DNA of 42,158 nt. Source: Synergistota bacterium (GTDB taxonomy: Bacteria > Synergistota > GBS-1). The translations under genes were made by a program, and so were the position numbers. The notes beneath the pieces are model-generated. The model had not been told where the DNA came from, made no database searches, and saw only the letters and a list, made by a program, of their open reading frames with translations. The stretch spans positions 1-42,158 of the forward strand of contig JAGHDO010000074.1 in the NCBI GenBank assembly GCA_021159885.1, given 5' to 3'. This document shows, piece after piece, positions 16,473-26,063 of this stretch (positions are counted from its first letter, which is position 1; every line of letters begins with the position of its first letter).

Positions 16473-17491
16473 TTAGACTCAAATATCCTCCTCTTAAGCA
16501 TCTGAGAATAGAGATCCTCGCCAGTGGCTAATGAAAGCTGGGCAAGGACATGATCAAGCTTTGCACTTATATCATCAGCATAGTGAACAATAAAAGCCTC
16601 CGGTAAGGCTGGCTCAATTGGAGAACCCCACTCCCTTCTGCCATGGTGAGAGAGAATAATATGAACAACATCGTCAAGGAGCTCCCTCCAGTAATTCCTC
16701 CCATTTTCCTTCCTTATCAGATAAACTCCAATTCTATCAACGAGCATAGCCCCAAGAATGACATGCCCATGAAGCTCTCCCCTCCTCGTTCTTCTTATAT
16801 AACTCTCAGAAAATTCATACTCCTCAATTTTCCCCACATCGTGAAGAATGGAACCAACCACTACGAGAGGAATAGAAACATGTATATTCTCGGATTTTTT
16901 CGCAAGCTCGAGCGCAGTTTCAACAACTCTAAGGGTGTGTTGAAGAAGCCCTCCAATAAAAGCATGGTGATAAATCATAGCTCCCGGGGCTTCCTTAAAT
17001 AATTTCGCTCTATCTTTTTGAAAAACCAACGTATTCAAAAGGATTCTACCAAAAGCGCATTCATCACTTTCTTCCGAAAGGTTATCCTCAGCTATCTTTT
17101 TTAGTTTCATCCACATAAGCTCAATGCTTTCCGCTGGAAGGGAAAACACACCCGGAAAGCTCTCGTACTCACCACGATCAAGAGGTACCGCCCTGGTCAA
17201 CCTCGCTTCAACCCTTCCCCCTTTCATCTCAACAAATCCAGATGCTAAGACCGCCCTGCCATCTCTTCTTGCACTCTCAAGCTTAGCACAGATATCGGCA
17301 AGCATAGTCTCATCATCACAAATGAGATTAGCCCTCAGAAAACCGGTCTTATCCCTAAGGATCATTGAAACAATGGGCTCGCCCGAGGTTCCTCTTCGCC
17401 ATCTACTTAAGCTATGAATCATAAATAGGTCTTCAAAACTTCCAACAGAACCACTTAGGATATCACACACCATCAAGCGCTTTTTATACAT
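16451..17491 (-). CDS. YhaM-like 3'-5' exoribonuclease (OB-fold plus HD domain)
   Basis: A 346-residue protein with two recognisable domains. Residues 1-110 look like an OB-fold ([19 protein letters not shown]-type strand pattern) and residues about 165-340 form an HD domain: [35 protein letters not shown] and ILSHHG, with all metal histidines and aspartates present. This is the layout of Bacillus YhaM, a 3'-5' exonuclease for RNA and DNA. It is encoded between uvrA and rlmB, overlapping both (19 and 22 bases), so the three are likely cotranscribed. Function by homology is good; the in vivo substrate is not known. Confidence 0.87.
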   Translation of the reverse strand: MYKKRLMVCDILSGSVGSFEDLFMIHSLSRWRRGTSGEPIVSMILRDKTGFLRANLICDDETMLADICAKLESARRDGRAVLASGFVEMKGGRVEARLTRAVPLDRGEYESFPGVFSLPAESIELMWMKLKKIAEDNLSEESDECAFGRILLNTLVFQKDRAKLFKEAPGAMIYHHAFIGGLLQHTLRVVETALELAKKSENIHVSIPLVVVGSILHDVGKIEEYEFSESYIRRTRRGELHGHVILGAMLVDRIGVYLIRKENGRNYWRELLDDVVHIILSHHGRREWGSPIEPALPEAFIVHYADDISAKLDHVLAQLSLATGEDLYSQMLKRRIFESKWGKKER

Positions 17492-20313
17492 AACTCTCTC
17501 TCCCCTAATACTCTTCTTAGAAACTTACCAGTATGAGATCTCTCACATAGAGCTACTTCTTCAGGCGTCCCAGCTGCGACCAAATATCCTCCCTTCTCGC
17601 CTCCTTCAGGACCGAGATCTATCACATAATCCGCAACCTTTATAACCTCGAGATTATGTTCTATAACAAGTACCGTATTTCCTGCCTCGACAAGCCTTTG
17701 AAGAACCTTTATGAGCTTTTCTATATCAGCGAAGTGCAATCCCGTAGTTGGCTCATCGAGTATATAAAGCGTTTTTCCAGTAGCCTTTTTGGAAAGCTCC
17801 GTTGCAAGCTTCACCCTTTGAGCTTCCCCACCCGATAGAGTAGGAGCTGGCTGACCAAGCTTTATATATCCGAGCCCAACATCGCTTAAAAGCTTTAACT
17901 TTCTCTTTATGGATGGAATATTAGAGAAGAATTCAAGAGCCTCATCAACGGTCATCTCAAGAACGTCGCTTATGTCTTTACCTTTGTACTTTATCTCAAG
18001 CGTCTCCCTATTATATCTCCTACCCTTACAAACATCGCAAGTTATATATACATCGGGCAAAAACTGCATCTCTATCTTTATGACTCCCTGTCCCTGACAA
18101 GCCTCACATCTGCCTCCACGAACGTTAAAGCTAAACCTTCCCGGAGTGTATCCTCTTATCTTAGCCTCAGGAAGAGACGCGAAAAATTCTCTTATAGGCG
18201 TAAAAGCACCCGTATAAGTAGCAGGATTCGAACGAGGTGTTCTTCCTATAGGACTTTGATCTATTACAACTACCTTATCTATGTGCTCTAAGCCCTCTAT
18301 AGCATCATGTTCTCCTGGAAGCTCCGGAGAGCGATAAAGTTTTCTCGCAAGCGCTTTATAAAGTATCTCATAAACGAGTGTACTCTTACCTGCCCCTGAG
18401 ACCCCAGTTATACATACAAAAAGCCCCAATGGTATAACCACATCTATGTTCTTAAGGTTGTACTGCCGTGCCCCTTTTATAACGAGCTTTCTCCTTCCTG
18501 GTCTCCTTCTGAAAGGGGGAATGGGTATCCTCTTTCTGCCCGATAGATATGAACCCGTTAGTGATTTCTCATTCTTCAGAAGATCGTTAATGGTGCCTTG
18601 CGCAACTACTTTCCCACCATGAACCCCAGCACCGGGACCGAGCTCTATTATGTGGTCTGCCCTTCTTATAGTTAACTCGTCGTGCTCAACAACTACCAGA
18701 GTATTTCCAATATCCCTGAGCTTTTCCAGCATATCAAGAAGTCTTTCGGTATCCCGAGGATGAAGACCTATAGTAGGTTCATCAAGAACATATAAAACAC
18801 CCGTAAGTCCCGAGCCTATTTGCGTGGCAAGTCTTATCCTTTGAGCCTCTCCTCCAGAGAGGGTATAACCAGGTCTTGCAAGGGTCAAATAATCGACACC
18901 AACATTGAGAAGAAAATCAAGCCTTGAAACTATCTCCTTAACAGGTAGTTTAGCTATAAACCTGCTTCTTTCGTCAAGCTTAAGGTTCTCAAAGAATTCC
19001 TTAAGCTCCCGTACCGACATAAGAGTAAGCTCATAAATATTCTTCCCTGCTATCTTTATCGCAAGCGCTTCCTCCTTTAAGCGAGCCCCTTTACAAACCG
19101 GACATGGAGTAAAGCGCATAAATCTTTCAAGCTCCTCCTTGACTGCCTCAGACTCCGTTTCCCTATATCTCCTCTCAAGCTGGGGGATTATACCTTCGAA
19201 ATGCCCTTCATACTCATAAACGCCCCTTCGAGTATAGTACTTAAAGGGGAGAACCTCATCTGAACCATAAAGTATAATTTTTTTCGCTTCATCAGATAGA
19301 TCCCGGAAAGGAATATCCAGCGAGAAGCCATATCTTTGAGCTAAAATCTCCAGTTTTCTCATATAAAATTCCTCAAATCTGCTACCTCTCCAGGGTCTTA
19401 TAGCGCCATCCTTAATAGAAAGTTCCTCATCTACAACGAGATCTGGAGCAAATTCTATCTTGACACCCAAGCCATCACAGGCTGGACATGCTCCATAAGG
19501 ACTATTAAACGAGAAAAGACGAGGTTCTATCTCCGGAAGACTAATATCACAATAGGGACAAGCGAACCTCTCAGAAAGCAATATCTCTTCGCCTTTCTCC
19601 GTTAAAACGATAGCAAGCCCTTTAGATAACCTAAGAGCCTGCTCTAATGAATCGTATATTCTACTTTCATTTTCTCTCTTCACTAATAAGCGATCTACAA
19701 TCACATCTATATCGTGTTTCTTAGCCTTATCGAGTTTTATTTCCTCCTCAAGCCACAGAATCAAGCCGTCCACTCTGACCCTTAGGAAACCTTCTTTTCT
19801 GAGTTCAAGAAATAGATTCTTAAACTCCCCCTTCCTTCCCCTCACAACAGGAGATAGTATCTGAACTTTCAAGCCTTCAGGAAGCGAAAGGATTTTATCT
19901 ACCATTTGATCGACAGTTTGTCTTTCTATTCTTCTACCACATTTAGGACAGTGAGGTACGCCTATTCTCGCAAATAGAAGTCTAAGATAGTCGTATATCT
20001 CTGTAATCGTCCCAACAGTAGATCTCGGGTTCTTAGGAACTCCTCTCTGATCTATAGATATCGCAGGAGAAAGCCCCTCCACTGCATCAACATCGGGTTT
20101 TTCCATTCTACCCAAAAACTGACGTGCATACGCTGACAAAGATTCTACATACCTCCGCTGCCCCTCGGCATATATGGTATCGAAGGCTAAGGAGGACTTT
20201 CCGGAACCGGAAACACCCGTTATGACGACAAGCTTATACTTAGGTATCTCAAGATCTATGTTTTTCAAATTATGCTCTCTCGCTCCTTTTATGATTATCC
20301 TATCGTATGACAA
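17473..20313 (-). CDS. uvrA: Excinuclease ABC subunit A
   Basis: UvrA (946 residues, the normal length) is the damage-recognition ATPase of nucleotide excision repair and works with UvrB, encoded two genes upstream on the same strand. Two ABC modules are visible: Walker A motifs [14 protein letters not shown] and [13 protein letters not shown], signature motifs [13 protein letters not shown] and [13 protein letters not shown], and DEPT Walker B segments. The zinc-finger cysteines are present (CPKCGRR, CPYCD...[16 protein letters not shown]...CDVCKG). The start is TTG; the AGGAGG ribosome site overlaps the stop of the YqhA-like gene and is spaced about 14 bases away, longer than ideal. It overlaps the YhaM-like gene by 19 bases. 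Confidence 0.98.
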   Translation of the reverse strand: MSYDRIIIKGAREHNLKNIDLEIPKYKLVVITGVSGSGKSSLAFDTIYAEGQRRYVESLSAYARQFLGRMEKPDVDAVEGLSPAISIDQRGVPKNPRSTVGTITEIYDYLRLLFARIGVPHCPKCGRRIERQTVDQMVDKILSLPEGLKVQILSPVVRGRKGEFKNLFLELRKEGFLRVRVDGLILWLEEEIKLDKAKKHDIDVIVDRLLVKRENESRIYDSLEQALRLSKGLAIVLTEKGEEILLSERFACPYCDISLPEIEPRLFSFNSPYGACPACDGLGVKIEFAPDLVVDEELSIKDGAIRPWRGSRFEEFYMRKLEILAQRYGFSLDIPFRDLSDEAKKIILYGSDEVLPFKYYTRRGVYEYEGHFEGIIPQLERRYRETESEAVKEELERFMRFTPCPVCKGARLKEEALAIKIAGKNIYELTLMSVRELKEFFENLKLDERSRFIAKLPVKEIVSRLDFLLNVGVDYLTLARPGYTLSGGEAQRIRLATQIGSGLTGVLYVLDEPTIGLHPRDTERLLDMLEKLRDIGNTLVVVEHDELTIRRADHIIELGPGAGVHGGKVVAQGTINDLLKNEKSLTGSYLSGRKRIPIPPFRRRPGRRKLVIKGARQYNLKNIDVVIPLGLFVCITGVSGAGKSTLVYEILYKALARKLYRSPELPGEHDAIEGLEHIDKVVVIDQSPIGRTPRSNPATYTGAFTPIREFFASLPEAKIRGYTPGRFSFNVRGGRCEACQGQGVIKIEMQFLPDVYITCDVCKGRRYNRETLEIKYKGKDISDVLEMTVDEALEFFSNIPSIKRKLKLLSDVGLGYIKLGQPAPTLSGGEAQRVKLATELSKKATGKTLYILDEPTTGLHFADIEKLIKVLQRLVEAGNTVLVIEHNLEVIKVADYVIDLGPEGGEKGGYLVAAGTPEEVALCERSHTGKFLRRVLGERELCIKSA

Positions 20314-20324
20314 AGCCTAAAAGC

Positions 20325-20831
20325 CTACCTCCTGTGAGTAAAATAATAAGACAGCGCTATCAAAAATATTCCTCCCGCAAAAAGAAAAAGGGAGGTCGGA
20401 GTTTTATAATCTATAGAAACCGCCTGTTTCAAAAAAGTAACGCTCAGCATTATTAATATATATCCTAAAAGTAAGCTTTTTAAATCTTCTACCGTTCTTA
20501 TCCTCAGCCAGAACGGTCCACTGCTCGTTGTATCTCTCTCAACCTCACTTGATGCCTTGCATATGAAGAGGTCGTAAGTTCCGAAAGAAAAGATCAAAAG
20601 TAAACTACCGAAAAGAAACAGATCTATAGCGATCAAAAGATCTATAGTGACCGTTTTAGGCGATGGTAACCCTTTGGAGTTCCACGCCAGGGATATGACC
20701 TCGATGACGTATCTTGCTCCTATTATATAGACGAAAAAAGCGCCTATCGCGCTAAATACTATGGATACGACGGTTATCAATCTTATGTTTAGAAAAAGCT
20801 GCCATATTGTCCTTCTTATCTTTTTCGCCAG
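20325..20831 (-). CDS. YqhA/UPF0114 family membrane protein (probable CTG start)
   Basis: A membrane protein of 151 residues from TTG 20780, or 168 residues from CTG 20831. It matches UPF0114: the central [26 protein letters not shown] segment is diagnostic, with four hydrophobic helices in all. Function is unknown. The frame stays open upstream of TTG and reads [18 protein letters not shown], a basic amphipathic lead-in typical of the family, back to CTG 20831. A strong GGGGAGGAGGGG site sits about eight bases before that CTG, and an in-frame stop lies just upstream of the site. E. coli YqhA has 164 residues, which favours the longer form. It overlaps uvrB by 80 bases and its stop forms part of the uvrA ribosome site. 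Confidence 0.78.
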   Translation of the reverse strand: MAKKIRRTIWQLFLNIRLITVVSIVFSAIGAFFVYIIGARYVIEVISLAWNSKGLPSPKTVTIDLLIAIDLFLFGSLLLIFSFGTYDLFICKASSEVERDTTSSGPFWLRIRTVEDLKSLLLGYILIMLSVTFLKQAVSIDYKTPTSLFLFAGGIFLIALSYYFTHRR

Positions 20832-22833
20832 TAATATCCCCTCCTCCCCTCAGGGCGGAAATAAGATCTCTTATCTCCGCCGCTTTCTCAAAGTCGAGCC
20901 TCTCTACCGCTTTCCACATTTCTCTTTCCAGTGAGGAAATCAGAGCTTCTCTCTCCTCAGCGGGAAGATCATAAGGAGCAAGCTCCTCAGCTACCCTTTC
21001 ATAACCTTTTTCCTTGACCTCTCTTCTGCTTACCTCAGGAAGATAATCCCTTACCTCTTTAACGATGGTCTTTGGGGTTATTCCATGTTTAACATTAAAC
21101 TCCATCTGCACTCTTCTTCTCCTCTCAGTTTCTGCAACCGCCCTTCTAAGAGAATCTGTGATTTCATCAGCGTATAAAATCACCTTACCTCTGACATTTC
21201 GAGCAGCTCTGCCTATCATCTGTATGAGCGATCGCTCGCTTCTTAAGAAGCCCTGTCTATCCGCATCGAGAATAGCGACCAAGGTTACCTCAGGAAGATC
21301 AAGTCCCTCTCTTAAAAGATTGACGCCCACGAGCACATCGAACTCTCCCAGTCTCAACCCCTTAAGTATTTCCGCTCTTTCTATGGTATCTATTTCCGAA
21401 TGCAAGTATTTAACTCTTACTCCAAGATCTGCAAGATACGAGGCAAGATCCTCCGCCATCTTCTTAGTAAGCGTGTTAACAAGCACTCTTTCCCCTCTCT
21501 CAACGGTTCTCGAAATCTCATCGAGAAGATCATCTATCTGATTCTTGGCCGGCCTTATCTCAACTTCCGGATCGACTATTCCCGTGGGGCGAACGAGCTG
21601 CTCCACAACCTGAGAGCTTATCTCAAGCTCATAGTCTCCGGGCGTTGCTGAGACGAAAATAACCCTTTTCATATACTCCTGAAACTCCTCCCATTTAAGA
21701 GGGCGGTTATCCAAGGCGGATGGAAGTCTAAAGCCAAACTCAACGAGGGTCTCCTTCCTGGATCTATCACCGTTATACATTCCCCGGATTTGGGGAACCG
21801 TCATGTGAGACTCATCTATAAACATCAAAAAATCATCAGGGAAGAAATCAAGCAACGTTCCTGGAGACTCACCAGGTGCTCTCCCACTCAGATATCTCGA
21901 GTAATTTTCTATTCCAGGGCAGTAACCAACCTCTTTCAAAAGCTCTATATCGTACTTTGTCCTGAGCTCGAGCCTCTCAGCTTCAAGAAGCTTTCCCCTT
22001 TCTTTAAACCAGTTAACTCTTTCCTCAAGCTCCATCTCTATGAGTTTAATAGCTCTTCTTATTATATCCTCAGATGTAACGAAGTGCTTAGCAGGATATA
22101 TACAAACTTTTTCTTTTTCACATATAGTTTTACCGGTTATAAGATGGAACTCGGTTATTCTATCTATTTCATCCCCAAAGAGCTCAACCCTAACCCCTAC
22201 TTCCTCATAGGCAGGGTATATTTCTATAAGATCTCCTCTTACGCGAAACTTACCCCTTTCAAGAACAAGGTCGTTTCTTTCATAATATAACTCTATCAAT
22301 CTCTCTATTAGTCTTCTTCTTGTAATCTTCATCCCCTTCTCCAAGCAGAATATAACTCTCTCATACTCTTTTCTCGAACCTATACCGTATATACAGGAAA
22401 CCGTTGCAACTACGATTACATCATCTCTCTCGAGAAGAGCTTTAGTTGTTGAAAGCCTAAGCTTTTCTATCTCCTCGTTAATGGAAGCATCTTTTTCTAT
22501 ATAGGTATCGGTCTCTGGAACGTAGGCTTCCGGTTGATAGTAATCGTAATAACTGACGAAATATCTAACCGCGTTATAGGGAAAGAACTCCCTAAATTCG
22601 CTATAAAGCTGAGCGGCGAGAGTCTTATTATGAGCTATAACCAAGGTAGGTAAACCGACCCTCTCTATCACATTTGCCATTGTGAATGTCTTACCAGAAC
22701 CCGTAACGCCAAGAAGCGTTTGAAATCTATAACCCTTTTTAATACCATCTACGAGTTTCTCTATCGCCTGAGGCTGATCCCCTCGTGGGGGATATGGAGC
22801 CACAAGCCTGAACTTAGCCAAGCTCAAACTCAC
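20752..22833 (-). CDS. uvrB: Excinuclease ABC subunit B
   Basis: UvrB (693 residues) is the helicase-like subunit that verifies damage and recruits UvrC. Walker [15 protein letters not shown], the beta-hairpin region around [15 protein letters not shown], the DEXH-like [16 protein letters not shown], and motif [12 protein letters not shown] are all visible. A C-terminal UVR motif ([24 protein letters not shown]) binds UvrC. After this motif the frame runs on for about 30 residues that are not expected in the family and lie over the start of the YqhA-like gene. The GTG start overlaps the upstream DUF6485 gene by four bases. With uvrA close by, this forms a repair cluster; uvrC is not in the window. 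Confidence 0.98.
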   Translation of the reverse strand: MSLSLAKFRLVAPYPPRGDQPQAIEKLVDGIKKGYRFQTLLGVTGSGKTFTMANVIERVGLPTLVIAHNKTLAAQLYSEFREFFPYNAVRYFVSYYDYYQPEAYVPETDTYIEKDASINEEIEKLRLSTTKALLERDDVIVVATVSCIYGIGSRKEYERVIFCLEKGMKITRRRLIERLIELYYERNDLVLERGKFRVRGDLIEIYPAYEEVGVRVELFGDEIDRITEFHLITGKTICEKEKVCIYPAKHFVTSEDIIRRAIKLIEMELEERVNWFKERGKLLEAERLELRTKYDIELLKEVGYCPGIENYSRYLSGRAPGESPGTLLDFFPDDFLMFIDESHMTVPQIRGMYNGDRSRKETLVEFGFRLPSALDNRPLKWEEFQEYMKRVIFVSATPGDYELEISSQVVEQLVRPTGIVDPEVEIRPAKNQIDDLLDEISRTVERGERVLVNTLTKKMAEDLASYLADLGVRVKYLHSEIDTIERAEILKGLRLGEFDVLVGVNLLREGLDLPEVTLVAILDADRQGFLRSERSLIQMIGRAARNVRGKVILYADEITDSLRRAVAETERRRRVQMEFNVKHGITPKTIVKEVRDYLPEVSRREVKEKGYERVAEELAPYDLPAEEREALISSLEREMWKAVERLDFEKAAEIRDLISALRGGGDITGEKDKKDNMAAFSKHKIDNRRIHSI

Positions 22834-23033
22834 CTCTTATCATAAAGTGAAAGAAATCTTGATATCGACCTATCATAGGTTTTCTCCACCTCAGGTGGGA
22901 AGAAACACGCAGGTAGCTCCCCATTTCTCAAGTGATACCTCAAGCACTCACAGCATATTCCCTTCTTAGAGCACGGCTCATACGTGCAGGGACAGTTCCT
23001 CAAGTTTTCCTCTCTGTTCGGACACTCTTTCAC
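22830..23033 (-). CDS. DUF6485 family small cysteine-rich protein
   Basis: A 67-residue protein with seven cysteines arranged as [18 protein letters not shown], then [12 protein letters not shown] and [15 protein letters not shown]. This matches DUF6485, a small family of unknown function. The cysteine pattern suggests one or two zinc or Fe-S sites (inference). The GTG start has GGAGGTG upstream, and the stop overlaps the uvrB start by four bases (GTGA), so it is translationally coupled to uvrB and probably cotranscribed with the repair cluster. No signal peptide or membrane segment is seen. Confidence 0.83.
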   Translation of the reverse strand: MKECPNREENLRNCPCTYEPCSKKGICCECLRYHLRNGELPACFFPPEVEKTYDRSISRFLSLYDKR

Positions 23034-23071
23034 TTCCTTTCACCTCCATTAGACGGCATCAGGAAAGGAAA

Positions 23072-23096
23072 GGGGATCCCCTTCCTGAGGATCCCC
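23072..23096 (-). terminator. GC-rich hairpin followed by a pyrimidine run; possible weak terminator
   Basis: A perfect 8-base inverted repeat, GGGGATCC/GGATCCCC, with a 9-base loop lies between the thioesterase gene and the DUF6485-uvrB unit. On the minus strand the stem is followed by TTTTCCTTTCC, so it could act as a weak intrinsic terminator or an RNA stabiliser. The rest of this 100-base gap contains two copies of GTATCGAT but nothing else I recognise. Confidence 0.45.
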
Positions 23097-23133
23097 AAAG
23101 TATCGATGCATAAAAGCCTCCAGTGTATCGATA

Positions 23134-23562
23134 TCAGTAAAGCCCGCCTCCTAAAAGCTCCTTTTTCCTTTCCTTCACCTTCTTCATAAATCTCTCTCTA
23201 TCAACGATATATCTTTCCACTATGCCTTCTCCCACCTTTTCAACCTCGTCGTAAGCGCTTACCTTAAAGGTCAATTTATACCCTTCTGCCTTTTCAAGGA
23301 TGGCTTCCGCAGTAACGCTCATTCCAACAGGGGTAGCAGCAAGGTGTCTCACGTTTACATAAGTACAAACGGTAGTGAATCCCTCGGGAAGACGGTCTTT
23401 AACTGCGTTAAAGGCAGCAAGATTCATAAGATTTATAAGAGCCGGTGTACCCAGAGACTCAACGGTCGGCTGAATAAACTCGGTAGCCAAGTGTTCCTCA
23501 TCCACCACTATCTGAGCTACACCCTTAAGACCTTCCTCAAGTTTTATTTCGGGCAGAGCCAT
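23134..23562 (-). CDS. FlK-like thioesterase family protein (hot-dog fold)
   Basis: A 142-residue single-domain hot-dog protein of the fluoroacetyl-CoA thioesterase-like family. The characteristic run STPALINLMNLAA (with G for S here), TTVCTYVNVRHLAATPVGM and YDEVEKVGEG is clear. In FlK the catalytic residues are Thr42, Glu50 and His76. The aligned positions here are Thr39, Asn47 and His73, so the glutamate is replaced. The protein may still cleave a small acyl-CoA or may have a different chemistry; the substrate is unknown. The ATG has GGGGGTG about 11 bases upstream. It follows ftsH by 18 bases and is probably the last gene of that transcript, with a hairpin downstream. Confidence 0.82.
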   Translation of the reverse strand: MALPEIKLEEGLKGVAQIVVDEEHLATEFIQPTVESLGTPALINLMNLAAFNAVKDRLPEGFTTVCTYVNVRHLAATPVGMSVTAEAILEKAEGYKLTFKVSAYDEVEKVGEGIVERYIVDRERFMKKVKERKKELLGGGLY

Positions 23563-23580
23563 GATCCTACTTCACCCCCT

Positions 23581-25476
23581 TTAAGCGGGCTCGGGAAAAA
23601 TAGTAGGACGTTTCAATATTTCTTTCTCAACCACCCTTTCTTCTCGCTTCGCTTCCTCTTTCTTCTCTTCAAGATCCCTACCCTCAAGTATGCGATCTAT
23701 GTCATCTCCCTCAAGCACTTCCCTCTCAAGAAGCGTTTTAGCAAGCCTCTCAAGCTTGTCTCGGTGTTCAATGATTATCTTCTCAGCCATGGAATAGCAC
23801 TTATCTATAAGCTGTCTTATCTCCTGATCTATAGCATAAGCAACTTCCTCGCTGTAGTTTCTATCTTCCACTATATCTTTTCCTAAGAATACCTGACGAT
23901 GTTTTTTGCCAAGCGTTAAAGGCCCAAGACGCTCGCTCATACCATATTCACAAATCATTTCTCTCGCTATCGCAGTAGCTCTCTCCAAATCGTTTTGAGC
24001 GCCAGTGGTTATGTCCCCGAAAACGACTTTCTCAGCAACCCTTCCTCCCAAAAGAACTGCTATCTTATTCAGCAGCTCAGTCTTGGTAGTCAGATACCTA
24101 TCCTCTGTAGGTAATTGCAATGTATAGCCCAAAGCTGCATGTCCCCTCGGAATTATCGATATTCTGTGGACAGGATCCGCTCCAGGAAGCATCTTAGCAA
24201 CGAGAGCATGCCCTGCCTCATGATAGGCTATTACCTTCTTTTCCTTTTCACTTATCAAGCGAGACCTGCGCTCCGGACCAGCAAGAACCCTATCTATGGC
24301 CTCCTCAAATTCCTGCATAGTTATCTTATCCTTATTCCTGCGCGCCGCTAAAAGAGCCGCCTCATTTACGAGATTTGCCAAGTCAGCTCCAACGAATCCA
24401 GGTGTCCTTCTCGCTATAACCTTAAGATCTACATCTGGGGCGAGGGGTTTACCTCGAGCGTGAACTTTAAGTATCTCCTCTCTCCCTCTGAGGTCTGGTT
24501 TATCAACAACTATATGTCTGTCAAATCTTCCAGGCCTTAAGAGAGCAGGATCCAGTATATCAGGCCTATTCGTCGCTGCTATAAGTATTATTCCCTGATT
24601 CACATCAAAGCCATCCATTTCCACAAGAAGCTGGTTCAACGTCTGTTCCCTCTCATCATGCCCTCCACCTAAGCCAGCACCACGATGCCTACCAACAGCA
24701 TCTATCTCATCGATAAAAACTATACACGGAGCATGTCTTCTTGCCTGCTCAAAGAGATCCCTAACTCTTGCAGCTCCAACACCAACGAACATTTCCACAA
24801 AGTCGGAACCGCTTATACAGAAAAATGGAACATCAGCTTCACCAGCAACAGCTCTCGCAAGAAGGGTCTTACCGGTTCCCGGGGGACCCAGAAGAAGAAC
24901 TCCCTTGGGTATCCTTGCGCCCATTCTCTGATATTTCTTAGGGTTTTTAAGAAAGTCTATAACTTCCAATAGCTCCTCCTTTGCCTCATCCGCACCAGCT
25001 ACATCTTTAAAGGTAACCCTCGGTCTATTATCAAGAAAAAGCTTGGCCCTGCTCTTGCCAAATGACATTACTTTGCCTCCGCCACCCTGCATGTGATAGA
25101 GAATAAATATCCACGCTCCTATAAGGAGAAGAGTCGGAAAGAGAGAAGAGAAGAACTGTGCCCACCAAGGCGTCTTAACGGGGGGCTCTACCTCTACCTT
25201 AATCCCCTTTTTCGCAAGCATCTGAGGGAGAGAAGGATCATTAACGACGTTAACGGTAAATACAGTTCCATCCTTCATAACACCTTTTACGATATTTTCC
25301 TTTATAACGACCTCTTTTATCTCCCCTTTATCAATCGCATTGAGAAAGCCGCTAAAACTCAACTTCTTAGCTATTTTGGTTCCTTCCTGAGGTGAAAAAA
25401 AGGTGTTAACCATCGAGATAACCAATACTATTAAAATTAAATACAAACCCAGATTCCTTAAAAGCCTATTCATCAT
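23581..25476 (-). CDS. ftsH: ATP-dependent zinc metalloprotease FtsH
   Basis: FtsH (631 residues) is the membrane-bound AAA+ protease that degrades misassembled membrane proteins and regulatory factors. Two membrane helices flank a short extracytoplasmic domain (about residues 8-24 and 108-126). The AAA module has Walker A GPPGTGKT, Walker [13 protein letters not shown], and the second-region [20 protein letters not shown]. The zinc protease site is HEAGHAL, with the third ligand in the later [10 protein letters not shown] region. It follows hpt by 41 bases, the usual tilS-hpt-ftsH order, and has its own extended -10 site in that gap. A GAGGAGG ribosome site precedes the ATG. Confidence 0.98.
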   Translation of the reverse strand: MMNRLLRNLGLYLILIVLVISMVNTFFSPQEGTKIAKKLSFSGFLNAIDKGEIKEVVIKENIVKGVMKDGTVFTVNVVNDPSLPQMLAKKGIKVEVEPPVKTPWWAQFFSSLFPTLLLIGAWIFILYHMQGGGGKVMSFGKSRAKLFLDNRPRVTFKDVAGADEAKEELLEVIDFLKNPKKYQRMGARIPKGVLLLGPPGTGKTLLARAVAGEADVPFFCISGSDFVEMFVGVGAARVRDLFEQARRHAPCIVFIDEIDAVGRHRGAGLGGGHDEREQTLNQLLVEMDGFDVNQGIILIAATNRPDILDPALLRPGRFDRHIVVDKPDLRGREEILKVHARGKPLAPDVDLKVIARRTPGFVGADLANLVNEAALLAARRNKDKITMQEFEEAIDRVLAGPERRSRLISEKEKKVIAYHEAGHALVAKMLPGADPVHRISIIPRGHAALGYTLQLPTEDRYLTTKTELLNKIAVLLGGRVAEKVVFGDITTGAQNDLERATAIAREMICEYGMSERLGPLTLGKKHRQVFLGKDIVEDRNYSEEVAYAIDQEIRQLIDKCYSMAEKIIIEHRDKLERLAKTLLEREVLEGDDIDRILEGRDLEEKKEEAKREERVVEKEILKRPTIFPEPA

Positions 25477-25503
25477 CTATTTTCTACACACCTCCTCAAA
25501 TGA

Positions 25504-25514
25504 ATTATACCACA
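25504..25514 (-). promoter_or_regulatory. Extended -10 promoter for ftsH
   Basis: On the minus strand the gap after hpt reads TGTGGTATAAT, a TGnTATAAT extended -10 element, about 28 bases before the ftsH ATG. There is no good -35 box. The identical 11-base string lies upstream of the penicillin-binding protein gene. Confidence 0.55.
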
Positions 25515-25517
25515 TTC

Positions 25518-26063
25518 TTACTTTTTATACGCTTCCGACTTCAAAACACATATATCTGGAAGGTTCCTATATCTCTCTGCAAAATCCAATCCATACCCTA
25601 CAACGAACTCAGGAGCTATATTGAAGCCAATATACGCAACCGGAACATCTATCTTACGCCTTGCAGGCTTATTAAGCAAGGTACACACCTGAAGGCTCGC
25701 GGGATTTCGCGAAGCAAGGATACCAAGAAGGTAGTGAAGCGTGAGCCCAGAATCTATGATGTCTTCCACAACGAGAACATGTCTACCCCTTATATCCATA
25801 TCAAGATCTTTCACTATCTTCACTATTCCACTCGTCTCGGTTGAAGAACCGTAGCTTGAGACCGCCATGAAATCCACGACCACATGAAAAGGAATATTTT
25901 TCAGAAGATCGGACATAAACATAATTGCGCCCTTTAAAACGCCTATGAATACAGGCTCCTTTCCTTCATAATCCTCCGTGATAGCTTCGGCAAGTTCCTT
26001 TATTCTCCTTTGAATCTCATCGGAAGATATCAGAACTCTGTCTATAGCTGATCTCATTTCCAT
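25518..26063 (-). CDS. hpt: Hypoxanthine phosphoribosyltransferase
   Basis: A 181-residue purine salvage enzyme that transfers phosphoribose from PRPP to hypoxanthine, and usually guanine, to make IMP or GMP. Visible are the flexible-loop region FMAVSSYGSSTETSG, the PRPP-binding motif LVVEDIIDSGLTL and the late IGFNIAPEFVVGYGLDFAERYRNLP. Length and motifs are normal. It starts with ATG and overlaps the tilS stop by ten bases. The tilS-hpt-ftsH order is a common conserved cluster, which supports all three assignments. Confidence 0.95.
   Translation of the reverse strand: MEMRSAIDRVLISSDEIQRRIKELAEAITEDYEGKEPVFIGVLKGAIMFMSDLLKNIPFHVVVDFMAVSSYGSSTETSGIVKIVKDLDMDIRGRHVLVVEDIIDSGLTLHYLLGILASRNPASLQVCTLLNKPARRKIDVPVAYIGFNIAPEFVVGYGLDFAERYRNLPDICVLKSEAYKK

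Noticed and set aside
20752-20840. A UvrB-YqhA fusion protein created by one fewer T in a T5 run
   Set aside because: The membrane-protein frame has its own strong ribosome site and upstream stop, so two overlapping genes explain the sequence better.
21065-21541. Plus-strand 158-residue frame inside uvrB
   Set aside because: Serine- and leucine-rich antisense shadow of uvrB without a ribosome site or known domain.
23040-23133. CRISPR-like or mobile-element repeat from the GGGGATCC and GTATCGAT copies
   Set aside because: Only one hairpin and two short direct matches; no spacers, periodicity or transposase.
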